Below, in pieces: positions 26,043 through 36,429 of a DNA stretch of 64,000 bases (the stretch's first letter is position 1; every line of letters begins with the position of its first letter). Made by a program: the position numbers and the translations under genes. Under the pieces are notes generated by a model. The model worked only from the letters and a program-made list of their open reading frames with translations. It had not been told where the DNA came from and ran no database searches. Source of the DNA: Apostichopus japonicus (lineage: Eukaryota > Echinodermata > Holothuroidea > Aspidochirotida > Stichopodidae); assembly GCF_037975245.1 (NCBI RefSeq), contig NC_092576.1:19430111-19494110 (forward strand), read 5' to 3'.

Positions 26043-27019
26043 AAGAATTGTCTGGTATAGGCCTTAGAAAGTTACCTTCAAAAACGATAAATAATTTTCC
26101 AAACATGTTACCAATATATGAGAACGCTAATGTTGCGTTTGGCAGAGAAACGATTTTTTAATCGCTTAGGATGGATATTTCAATTACATTTTGAACAGTT
26201 ACGAACGTGACGTCATCTTCGAAAATGCAGATTGCGACATAACCCACGCTCCATACAGTCCTTACAGAAATCACAATAAAAAAACTTAATTTTCGTTGAA
26301 ATTCCTTTTGAATTATATATGGTTTTTTTTTTTAAATCGTTAAGCCGTCATAGATGTTGTGCATCGGTGATTACGTGAAGATAAGTTTGAACAGCAGACT
26401 CTTCGTTGTTTACATTGCGCTGTTCATCTCAAATGCGAAGAAAGTTTGCATGTGTAGGCTACTATAACGTTTACAATCGGCCAGTTCTGCGAAGCCTAAG
26501 CTTCTCGGTACTACATTCTGCTCTGACATCGATTCCGTCAAGTCTCATCTGTCGATGTTCCAAATTCTTTTCAAGCTTCCTTTTACTGTAAAGCTAATAC
26601 GTGAATTTCATTTCAACGAATTCGAAGAACGGTTTAAGAACTGTTGTTTTAGTGTGAGAGTGTATTATGTGCAACGATATGTACGTACCAACTGGGAATG
26701 ATAGGCTGTATACGTACGTTAGCGATGTGTACGTAATACATAATAGGCAATCCCCTGTGCGTGTACACGCGAGAGTGTAGTTGCTGCGGAAATCAGAGTG
26801 CTAACGTCAAGTCGCTCGTTTTGCCTATTTGCCTGCAACACGTCATTCACGAAATTGATGCGTTCTAACAAACAATGCTTTTGGTGAGAAACTAGTGAAC
26901 TGGTAAATCAGATTTCTACAAGAAGAAAACGTCGAATGGGGATAATTTTTACATGGTTAGAAAGAGAAAAATAAGAACTACAAGGACAATGTATCCAAAT
27001 CTTCCACCAGACAATTCCT
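26043..27019 (+). mobile_element. TTAA-flanked non-autonomous DNA transposon, copy T1 (977 bp)
   Basis: Flanked by TTAA at 26039-26042 and 27020-27023. Inverted ends read AAGAATTGTCTGG on the left and, on the opposite strand, AAGGAATTGTCTGG on the right. There is no transposase. Other copies are T2 (42542-43554, inverted, complete), T3 (35829-36420, truncated) and T4 (46252-46304, right end only). TTAA targets are used by piggyBac and Kolobok superfamilies. I cannot decide between them. Confidence 0.75.
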
Positions 27020-27023
27020 TTAA

Positions 27024-28036
27024 TCTATGCAAGGAAATACCGTCATAGAATATGATCCTTTTATTTACACTGAAGTGAGGTGAAATCTAAAGTGATGGGC
27101 TTGACGAAAAGCTCTGAAAATGGGATTTTCCTACAGATAGATTGTCTGTAAGGCAAATCCTGCGAGATTAGACTAATAAAGGATTTGATGATGGGGTTGT
27201 AATCGGTCACAAACAGAACGCTGACTTGTAATTTTATAAGTGCCCATAGTTCCATCTGCTAGCCCTTAAAAAATGCCCTGTACGATAAGCTGGTGAGGTT
27301 AAATGACGTTCAAGAAATATCCAGTTACATAGATGTTCGTAATCACGTGGGCCGGTGCAAATGAGTTTCAGTCTGTCTGAATTATTGGCAGACTTTAAGT
27401 AATATCATTCTTAAGACTACGTGGTTGAAAGCTCTGTAAATGTAAATGCACGTAAATATCAGTAGGCTTATAATAATAAAACTATCCATATTTACCAGTG
27501 CATCCAAAGTATTAAGCTTTTGGAGTTTAGACACTTCTGTGGAACACTTTATATTGTCATGGAATGAATAAACAGTTCAAGTTCAAGTTAATTGCGCGTT
27601 TCTCAGCGACCGTTTAGCCAGACAAAAAATATCGTCACTGTTTGTGTAATAATGTTATGTAAGTGGAAACACAGATATCACTTCCTGGTCCGATTAACTT
27701 TACACTTGGTAGATATGGGCCTAGGTATGAGTTGTAGAGCCTGCATGACGAATGACGTCATATATGGTCTAAGGTCAAACGCCAAAGAACCAAATATCAC
27801 GTATACTCGTAAGCCAAAATAACTACAGTAACTATAATGACTATACATAACCATCTGAGTAATATACAAATAACCAAAATAAAACTGATCTTGAACTATG
27901 AATCAGAGACATGATATACGGAGCAGTTATCTTTTTCTCCCTCAAACCAGATTGGGTCGGTTTGAGAGTTTACTTGCGGTTTGGACATTTCCAAACTTGC
28001 CCCCGTCACCCCAGTCTCTTCATGCGGCATCAAGTT
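27024..28036. other. 3' flank of gene C, duplicated, noncoding
   Basis: Matches 46309-47353 closely. Short frames have no domain. Confidence 0.55.
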
Positions 28037-31000
28037 TTAAGTACCCATGGTAATGTTAAGTATAACAGAGATTGTTATCAAGATTAAACCAATAACAAGA
28101 GAAATCAAAGACAACTTTTTTGCTTTTGCTGCAGCGTCTTGGGCCCCATCTACATCCCCACGGTTGAAAAGATCTTTGACCTGAAAAAAAAGACAGAGGA
28201 TAGTAGTGAATGAAGAAAGTTGTAAACAGAATAATAAAAGAATGGTCCAGGTCAAAATTTGATATGTTTAAGAGGAACATAATCTACGCACTCTAGTTCA
28301 ATTTGCATTTAATTCCTTTGCACCGTTTTTGAGATATTGACAGTTGAAGTTGCCACCTTTATTACCAAAAGTGAAATTGGAGCAAACAGGTGTTACGTCA
28401 TAGTTACACACTGACAAATAATGTTTTGACCTGGACTATTCTTTAAACGTGCCAGAACGCGTCTGGTATAATGAGTTTTTTATGATTCATAACAACGATA
28501 AACCATATCAAGTGACTTCCTCTTTCGTCTGTTCCTTTCTTGAACTCTTTAACAATCGATAGGTGCAGAAAGCTAATCAATTCCTTCATTTAAAAGTCAC
28601 AATCAATCAATATATTGAAAACGATATAGGGTTGGAGAAAAACGTAACTCTTTTGTGTTTTATGTTTGCCAAATCCAAATACTTGAATAACGCATTGGTT
28701 TCATTAGATTTTATGACTAAATATATTAATTATAGTTAATTAGAGATATATACCCGAGTCACTGGGTTATAGTAGCTTATATCTTACCTTTGACCGAGTG
28801 CCGTGCCCATGATTCCAAAGGTGGTTGGGAGGGGACTTAAAGTTTGCACCGACTGATCTAAATATAAGGGGCTGAACTTTCACCGAAGTACCAGAGGCGT
28901 ATGAAATATTTAATAATGGAGTGGGGTGCCCTCTGATAATTGAGGGCGACATTTATGTGAGGTGGCCTCCCCCTATAGATTTGTTTTGTCATTCTAGATG
29001 TCAAGTATTGCATTCTGTTACATGCTAAGATTATACTTTAGGGCTATAAGTAGCTCTAAACAGAAAAATAAAAGTATACTACAAAATACCGTAAAGAACT
29101 CGTGCATGCCTTCTAGTCGCAACCTTATACTGCAGGATTTTTGCAATAGATTAGTAAATTTCTTGACAGGCGTTATTTCATTTCATTTTCGTAGAGTATA
29201 AGGATTAAAGCGGATAAATCACTTACTCTGCTAGAAAACACAATCGCTGCGATACCAGTGGGAAGGAAACAGCATATCGTTACAAAAATAGCTAGAGCCA
29301 TGTAATTATTAGGCTCAACTTGAGAATCACGAGGGATAGTTACTGTGGTTGGAGTCACCTAGAGAAAACACATAATTTATCATTGGTTAAGAGATACAGT
29401 TGTCATTTTATTGTGATATAATGTAGGCCTATGTAAACTTACCGCGATATTGATTTAATTTCAAACATTGAGGTGAGATACACTCTGATGTAAGCTTCAT
29501 GTTTGAAACATTGTTAACATTGAGCAAAGAAAAGAACGTTTGTAATGTAACGTTTGTAATGGTAACACATGCACGCATGATTATACAACGTGTTTAACGT
29601 TACTCTTTAACAGTCATATTTATTGTGCAGCCTAACAGACAGAATTTATTACAAATGGAGGCTTTATAAAATCCAACAATTTCTCAAATGGGAAAATCCC
29701 CTCCCCCCCACCAACTTTCACACATGTAATCCCGACCCTTGGTTCAATTATAAAATCATCAGGTCGTTTGGTTTTACTGTTTTGTCTTACTACTACCACT
29801 GTACAGTTAAGTGATACAATTGATTTGTTTCATCGATTACATCAGCTTTTATAAAGAAACCTTCGTGGATGTGTATGTACATCAACTCACCCAGGTCGTT
29901 TTAGGTTATTATTATTATTAATGAATAAAAGCTTTGTTAAACATCCGACTTCCTGAATCACAGCTGAATCACACAAAACTTCTTGGATGCATATTTAAAT
30001 ATGATTGTTTTGTTTTTTCTTGATCTCTTTAAATGCAATATCGTTCAATTGTTTAAAACTTCCTCTTAACACCTACTATCTACTCACACATGCATGTCAC
30101 ATACTTACCCTTGACTTACCATGGTGAGTGATACAATTGATTTGTTTCATCTATTACATCAACTTCAATAAGGAAACCTTCGTGGATGTGTATGTACATA
30201 AACTCACCAGGTCGTTTTAAGATATTTATTATTATTGTTAATGTATAATAGCCTTGTTAAACATCCGACTTCCTGAATCACAGCTGAATCACACAAAAGT
30301 TCTTGGATGCGTATTTAAATATAATTGTTTAATTTGTTTTAGGGGTTGTTTTGCTCTCTTTAAATGCAATATCGTTCAATTGTCTACAACTTCCTCTTAA
30401 CACCTACTATCTACTCACACATGCATGTCACATACTTACCCCTGACTTGCCATGCTGAGGATTTGGATCTGAAAATAACAAGAAAAGCTACTAATTTTTA
30501 AACTGGCGAAATTGAACGAGATATAAATTGTCCAGTGTAATCGTTAATACAAATGGAGGTTGGGTGTGGGGGGGGGGGGGGGAGTATCTGTCATTCGTAT
30601 GAGCGACGAAGGTACTTATCTGCTTTAATGATATGAAAGATTTAGTAATGACTGGAAACGGCAAGAAGAATGGGTGATAACGGGGTGGGGTGGGGGACAA
30701 GGGGATGGATAAAGAATTGTAACGGAGAATATTGAAGGCACAGGGGATGAAAAGGAACTATAACGGAGAATGGGAGGGTCAAGGGGATAGATAAATAACC
30801 GTAACGGAAGACATGGGAGGGACAAGGGTATGGATAAGGATTCGTAACGAGAAATGGGAGGGAGAAGGGGGTGGATGAGGAACCGTAACGGAGAATGGAG
30901 GAGGGAAAAGGGGATGCATAATGACCATAACGGAGGACAGGGGAGGGACAAGGGGATAGATAAAGAACCGTAAAGGAGTATGTGGGAGGAATAAGGGGAG

Positions 31001-33012
31001 GAATGAGGAACCGTAACGGAGGATGAGGGAGGGACTAGAGGAGGAATGAGGAACCGTAACGGAGAGTGGGGGAGGGACAAGGGGAGGAATGAGGAACCGT
31101 AACGGAGAGTGGCGGAGGGACAAGGGGATGGATAAGGAATCGTAACGGAGAATAAGACGGACATGGAATGGATAAAGAGAGAGGCATACGACTCTTCCGG
31201 GCAAATAAGTGGGTAGAGACTGTTGTCAGGATCTTGGAGGTAAAATACATTATATCTTATATATTACATTAAATACCTGCCGCGGTATACATTCGACAAC
31301 GTAGTGATTCTACAACAACCAGTAGACACTGAATTCAATATTAATTGATCAATTATCTACGCCCCTCCTCTTCTATGAAAACCAGGCTGAAAAGTGTCCC
31401 TTTTGATAATAAGAGTGTACCTTTTTGTAATTTTTGTAATATTAAAAAGTACTCATGCAGCAATGACAACATACATGTTCTGCTATAATGCTTAACTTAT
31501 AACGGCAGCTCAATAGGGCCATGACAATTTTTTTTTTCGTTTTTCCGACTATTTTGTCGATTTTTTTAGTTAAAATTTCGTATGTTTGAGTTACACATAT
31601 GTTTTTCTAACTTGTTTTCGTTTTTATGGCTTTTTGTTACGCTTCTTAAACTTGTTTTTTCGTCTTTTTAGGCTTTTATTTTCGCTTATCAGACTTTCTT
31701 TTTTCGTTTTTCAGACTTTTTTTCTTGACCCTGTACCATTGGTGCAGTATGTATAATGTGTTGTTTTTATGTTTTTTTCTCGACGCACCTTTTATCAGCA
31801 TGGAACCAAAATGAAAACTCATATATGATTTGAAATTTGAAACGCAGTTTGCCTCAAACTTGCCTTATCAGAAAAACGAACAAAAAACGAAAAAGTTTGA
31901 ATATCCGAGCCTGAAATAAAATGTAAACAATTGCTTCCTAGACAAGCTAGCAGCCATTGCAGCAGTACTTTTACATTGACCATAGACAGGCGAAGCGTTT
32001 TGGCTTTCCTTGTTACAACGCGAATGCAAACACATTGCAAGTATAGGCTAGGCAAAGTCGGAAAAACGGGGGAAAAATTTCAGAAAACCAAGAAAAAAAA
32101 TCAGAAAAACGGGGGGAAAAGTCAGAAATACGAGAAAAAAGGGCAGAAGAACCAAAAAAAAAGTCAGTAAAACGATTTCCTTTTTTTTTTGGGGGGGGGG
32201 ATTATGGCCCTATTGAGCTGCCGTAATTTATTGCATTGAAAAAAATGTTTGCAAGAAATATCTTCTATATCTATGCAGGTGGGCCACGATACCTGCCCGC
32301 TGGCTGTTACGTTACGGGGCTTCTTACTATAAATGTGTGAGTTTCTAATAGGACTCATTTATCAGAGACTTTTGAGATAAGTTTTGTTGTTTGTTCGCTT
32401 AATCAAAATTAGAAGAAATAACTTATATATTCGTGCAGGTGGACCACGATAACTGCCCACTGACTGTCACGTTAAATGGCACCTTATTGTACATGCTGCT
32501 TGTTCGCTCAATCAAAATTGGAAGGGTGTGTTAAATCTCAGTGCAGGGTGCCTCTATAATTTTTGCTTTCTGTTTTCGATAAATTTTGATTAAAAAATTA
32601 ATATCAGGCTAGTTTTAATGCTTATTAACATTTACAGTTATAACATTTGCGATCGAGTGGTTGAAAGAGTAAAATGTAAGTTTTCAAACAATGGTCATTA
32701 CAATTAAAAGTTACCTAAAACTTTGACAGTTTTGGATGTCGATGAAAAAAGTCTCTCATATATGCAGATTCTGATTATATTAGCTTAGTACATATCTGGA
32801 ATCATAAGAATATACTCAAAGCGGTTACACAACTCAGATGATGGAAGAATCCTATTCCTCTCACTGCCTGCGTTGTTCTTATCAACTTGTTTTCAACAAA
32901 TGAAACACAACCCATGCAATTAATAACGGTTTTATCATATTGTTGACCAATGTATTATAAAGCTTTTGACTTATTTCCATGCAAGGAATTAAAGTTGTTA
33001 CTCACCATACAT
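28037..33012 (-). CDS. CD225/dispanin (IFITM-like) short membrane protein, gene C
   Basis: Coding exons in transcript order are 33012-33006 (ATGTATG), 30468-30440, 29358-29227 and 28180-28037. All junctions are GT/AG with phases 1, 0, 0, giving 103 residues. The N-terminus is MYDPNPQHGKSG, without a PPxY motif or PQQGYP repeat. The CD225 domain covers about 28-100: hydrophobic segment with Cys41-Cys42 before PTG, then SSR joined to VKDLFNRGDVDGAQ (G64xxxG68), and a second membrane segment about 76-97. The C-terminus NITMGT holds a possible N-glycosylation sequon. It is convergent with gene A. Intron 1 holds a 42-bp minisatellite, a tandemly duplicated exon-2 region and a foldback element. Function is inferred only from the family. 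Confidence 0.82.
29811..30460 (-). repeat. Tandem duplication carrying exon 2 of gene C and a relic exon 2
   Basis: Two copies of about 315 bp, 29811-30124 and 30128-30460, share TTCGTGGATGTGTATGTACA, ACATCCGACTTCCTGAATCA and ACTCACACATGCATGTCACA. The right copy ends in the real exon 2 (30440-30468). The left copy ends in a degenerate version whose reverse strand reads CCATGGTAAGTCAAGGGTAA and lacks a proper acceptor. Confidence 0.7.
30660..31190 (-). repeat. 42-bp minisatellite in intron 1 of gene C
   Basis: About a dozen units of roughly 42 bp with the core GGAACCGTAACGGAGAATGG and GGAGGGACAAGGGGATGGAT. The period is a multiple of three and creates open frames up to 179 codons on the minus strand that are not genes. 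Related arrays lie at 35225-35415, 50166-50560 and 60190-60275. Confidence 0.85.
31502..32224. mobile_element. Foldback-type element in intron 1 of gene C (723 bp)
   Basis: Identical 21-bp terminal inverted repeats begin ACGGCAGCTCAATAGGGCCA. Inside, the left half is built of T-rich units like TTTTTCGTTTTTCAGACT, and the right half of their complement (AAGTCAGAAAAACG). The whole can therefore fold back, with a non-repeated centre (about 31740-32040). The same element sits at the orthologous place in block D (53961-54782), so it was inserted before the C/D duplication. No transposase was seen. Confidence 0.7.
32250..32565 (+). repeat. Two tandem copies of a roughly 170-bp unit in intron 1 of gene C
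   Basis: Both copies contain AGAAATAWCTTMTATAT, then GTGCAGGTGGACCACGATA-like sequence and CTGCCC. The same pair occurs in block D (54820-55160). Noncoding. Confidence 0.6.
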
Positions 33013-33094
33013 CACGGGAACGTTTTCAGGCAAAGAGTATAAGCTGCTGTTAGTATGTTTAATTTCGTTGTGAACTAGTTTACATAGTGAGTGG

Positions 33095-33108
33095 TTTAAA
33101 TATATTTA
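33095..33108 (-). promoter_or_regulatory. Candidate TATA box of gene C
   Basis: TTTAAATATATTTA lies 83-96 bp before the start codon (33012), almost the same spacing as in gene A. It is conserved at 55731-55744 (gene D) and 63774-63787 (right-edge locus). Confidence 0.4.
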
Positions 33109-33220
33109 GGATTATCTTGCTGGCGGCAAATTCGTGTGTCTTCTTAAACAAAACGAAAATGGAAAGGGGAAGTATTAACAATGTCGTACTATGCCGGCTA
33201 TTCATTGTAAACTATCAATT

Positions 33221-33236
33221 ACGTCACTTCCTCTTC
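33221..33236 (-). promoter_or_regulatory. ETS/CRE-like composite site upstream of gene C
   Basis: On the gene's strand the sequence reads GAGGAAGTGACGT, an ETS core (GGAAGT) overlapping a CRE-like TGACGT, about 210 bp before the start codon. Identical in D (55857-55872) and the right-edge locus (63649-63663). Binding is inferred from consensus only. Confidence 0.4.
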
Positions 33237-33539
33237 AGCAGAAAACAATGGTGTTCGTGAGACATTGAGGGAAGAATTTTCAGGTAACCAATAAGCTATT
33301 TTACAACGAATTTCAAAATCTGTTGTTACCAGACTTGATCTTTATACTGCTACAGAAAAAAAGGTAAATGTCGAAATCATGCTTCTTTGATTTACCATTA
33401 ATCGCCCATGAAACGATGGAACTACATGTATGAAATACAAAATATTATAGCCCCAATTTTGATGGTGTCACACAACAGTGTTCACCTCTGGCGGTTCTAT
33501 ACACATTATTACATCTCAAATTCTATAATTCGAATTATT

Positions 33540-33966
33540 GTTATATCTCTAATTCGAATTCGTGATGTATCTCTAGTTCTTTTGGATATCTCTTATTCGA
33601 GTTATTGATATTTCTAATTCAATTTTGGATATCTCTAATTATTTTGGTACCTCGAATATAATTTAGGATTTATTTATTTCGAATTTGGATTCGCGAACTC
33701 TTTTCTTGATATCTCTAATTCAAGTTTGGATATCGTGAATTCAATTTGAGATATCTTAGATAAATTTCCCTGCTTAATATCTTTAATTTATTTCTTGATA
33801 TCCTAAATTTTGAGATATCTTAAATAAACTTCAAGATATCGAAAATGCAATATCTGATATCTCAAATTTATTTGAGGATATCTGAAAACAATTACAGATA
33901 TCTTAAATTAGTTTGAGATATCTGAAATTAATTGTAGATATCTCGAATTAAATTGAAGATATCTGT
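33540..33966. repeat. GATATC-rich array upstream of gene C
   Basis: The 6-bp palindrome GATATC, usually as GATATCT, recurs about every 20-30 bp, separated by AT-rich spacers such as CAAATTTATTTGAG that are themselves near-palindromic. It lies 530-950 bp upstream of the start codon. It is conserved in block D (56180-56585) and the inverted arm (62933-63338). Confidence 0.8.
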
Positions 33967-33969
33967 AGT

Positions 33970-34600
33970 TTTTGAATAAATTTGAACACGGCGTTTCATA
34001 CGTACTTGTTAAGTTTTTATTTCTCTGAAAATTTACACAAACGTTTCAATGCCATGGATATCCCGGATTGAAAAATATGGTTGGAATAAATATTTTGTAC
34101 GTTTCTAATGTTTTGTGATGATTATTATTTATTTTATTACTTTTTTTTACTGTTAATTCACATATATATATTCATAACTCTTAAAAGTTCAAAATTAAGC
34201 AAAAGAAAAAGAAAGAGACACAAAAACAAGTTTCCTGTCAATGTATAATGGAAACACTTTCAAAATGGGTTTTAATTTCATTCTTGCAAAGAGATAATTT
34301 CTTTGTCAAAGGTAAACGATTGATTAACGTACTGTAAATTTTCTGCAATAGCAGATGTTACTCTACACCACATTCCGTGAGCATGTTCAAGGAGAGAATT
34401 CATCGGCAACAGCATACTGAGTGACGTCATCATGACTTTGTGAGTGTTTCCTTCTATGTTTCAAATTGACGATTATAAAGGATTTCATTTTTTCCACATG
34501 AACTAAAAGCTAACAGAACAAAAATTAGTGTCTGCTAGAGATACAGGAACTGTTCATGCTGCCAGTTCCCGTGTTTTGAAGTAGTATATATGAGAGGACC
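33970..34600. other. 5' flank of gene C, noncoding
   Basis: Collinear with 56590-57440, except that D carries the U2-headed insertion. No gene seen. Confidence 0.5.
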
Positions 34601-34630
34601 TTATCCTCGCTGTTGAATAAACCAGGTAAC
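34601..34630 (-). pseudogene. Relic CD225 exon 4
   Basis: After an acceptor-like TTTCAG the minus strand reads GTTACCTGGTTTATTCAACA, alignable to the gene C exon start GTCAAAGATCTTTTCAACCG. A stop occurs after nine codons. To its right, 34640-35250 resembles intron 3 of genes C and D, including TGACTTCCTCTTTCG at 34746. This is the tail of a lost CD225 copy. Confidence 0.6.
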
Positions 34631-35053
34631 CTGAAACAAACAGAAGCTAGTAGTTAATGAAGAAAGTTGTACAAGAAAAAAGACTTAAAGGTGCTAAAAC
34701 GCGTCTGTTATTCATGAGTCATAACAATGACAAAACCATATTGAGTGACTTCCTCTTTCGTTTGTGCCTTTCATGACTCTTTAACAATCGATAGGCGGAG
34801 AACGCTAATCAATTCCTTCAATTAAAAGTCAACATCAATCAATATATTAAAAACGATATATTGGGCAGGAGAAGAACGTAATGCTTTTGGCTTTTATGTT
34901 TGCCTTGTGTAAAGTTGTCAAATGCAAATACTTGAATAAAGCATTAGTTTCGTTAAATTTTATGACTAAATATATAAAAAGAACGTAACTCCCTTAGCTT
35001 GTATGATTGCCTTGTGTTAAATTGTATTACGTTATATATTAAATATAGTTAAT

Positions 35054-35054
<1 letters not shown>

Positions 35055-35101
<47 letters not shown>
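35055..35101. repeat. (TA)n microsatellite
   Basis: About 45 bp of TA inside the relic intron segment. Confidence 0.9.
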
Positions 35102-35106
<5 letters not shown>

Positions 35107-35224
35107 GTCACTGTCTTACCACATATCTTACCTTAGACCGAGTAACGTGCCCGTGATTTCCAAGGTGAGAGAGACAAACTCAAAGTTAGCACCGACTGAT
35201 CTAGTTACATGGGTGCTTAACGTT

Positions 35225-35415
35225 GATGGAAGTACCCAGAGGCGTATGAAGGATTAAATAATGGAGGGATGTATGAAGAACTGTAACGGATATAGAGAGG
35301 GGGGCCACTGTAATGGATGAGGTACTGTAACGGAGAAAGAGGGAGGGACAAGGGGATGGATAAGGAAGCGTAACGGAGAAAGGGGAAGGAACTGTGACGG
35401 AGAATGGGGGAGGCG
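35225..35415 (-). repeat. 42-bp minisatellite, short array
   Basis: Degenerate units of the GGAACTGTAACGGAGAAWG / GGAGGGACAAGGGGATGGAT family, as in introns 1 of genes C and D. Confidence 0.7.
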
Positions 35416-35828
35416 CTTTCACTCAACTACGGGGTATTCGCTTCAGTAAACTTTGGATATCCTGAAATCGTTGAAACAAAAGAAAACAAAGAAAATGTGT
35501 TTTCTTCAATAAGCATTTTTTTTTTTATTAACAAACACTTGAATAGATCTTAAACTGTTTGTGAAGTATAAATTGAAACATCACGACAGTAAGAAATATG
35601 ACCCATAATTTTGAAATTATACTCCCGGTAATTTGAGCAACTTTTCACAAAATGCAATAAGGAAGGCAATCATTAAGTTTGTCTTATGTTCTTCAATTAT
35701 AACCACAGCAATTTAGTATAGCATTAAACAAAATGAATACTTGTTCTACCTGAAGACATAAAACACCTTTGATATTCTTATCAAAACAGGATTGATTGGA
35801 CCTAACCAACAACAAATGTAAACAAACT
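35416..35828. other. Intergenic, no gene seen
   Basis: AT-rich. Nothing recognised. Confidence 0.4.
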
Positions 35829-36420
35829 GAAAGGAAATGTCTGGTAGCCATTTGAAGTCACCTTAAAAAAACGTCAATTTTCACAAACATGTTTATATAG
35901 TATGAGAACGCTAATATTGCCTTTGACAGCGAAACGATTTTTCAATCCTTTTTAGATGGATATTTCAAATATACTTTGAACAGTAGCGAACGTGACCTTA
36001 TCTGGGCAAATCCAGATTGCGAAATAACCCACGCTGCATACATCCCCTACAGTAATCACAACTTAAACCGCGTTTGAATACAGATTAATTTCTTCCTATA
36101 ATTTTCGGTGAAATTGTTTATAAATTAAATATGTTTAAAAAAATATCTCTAAACCGTTATATATGTAGTGCATCGGTGATTTCGTGGTCCTTGTGTAACA
36201 CAAGACTCTTGTTCGAACAGCAGAAGAGTAGACTCTTCGTTGTTTACATTGCGCTGTCCATGCAGCTCCAAAGCGAAGAATGTTCGCATGTAGGCTACCG
36301 TAAAGTTTGCTATCGGAAAGTTCTAGGAAGCCCAAGCTTCCCGATACTACATTCTGCTTTGACATCGTTTCCGCCATTTTTCACCTTTCGAAGTTCCAAA
36401 TACTTTTCAAGCTTCCTTTT
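35829..36420 (+). mobile_element. TTAA-type transposon, truncated copy T3
   Basis: Starts AAAGGAAATGTCTGG and follows T1 (same strand) through GCTTCCCGATACTACATTCTG-like sequence near 36340. It stops abruptly where block P begins, so the right end is missing. Confidence 0.65.
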
Positions 36421-36429
36421 AATTTTCCT

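Larger units (their letters stand above)
27020..35415 (-). repeat. Segmental duplication block C
   Basis: Collinear with block D (46305-60275) after removing D-specific insertions. It carries CD225 gene C, its promoter, a GATATC array, a relic exon 4 with an intron-3-like segment, and a 42-bp minisatellite. The left edge coincides with the right end of transposon T1, as D begins at the T4 scar. Confidence 0.85.

Noticed and set aside
30625-31204. Long overlapping minus-strand frames (up to 179 codons)
   Set aside because: They lie wholly in the 42-bp minisatellite, whose period is divisible by three. Several frames are open at once and there is no domain.
33150-33170. Interferon-response-like GAAAATGGAAAG upstream of gene C (and GAAAGAGGAAGT in introns 3)
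   Set aside because: Spacing does not fit the GAAANNGAAA consensus, the intronic copies lie far from any start, and invertebrates of this kind are not known to have interferon.
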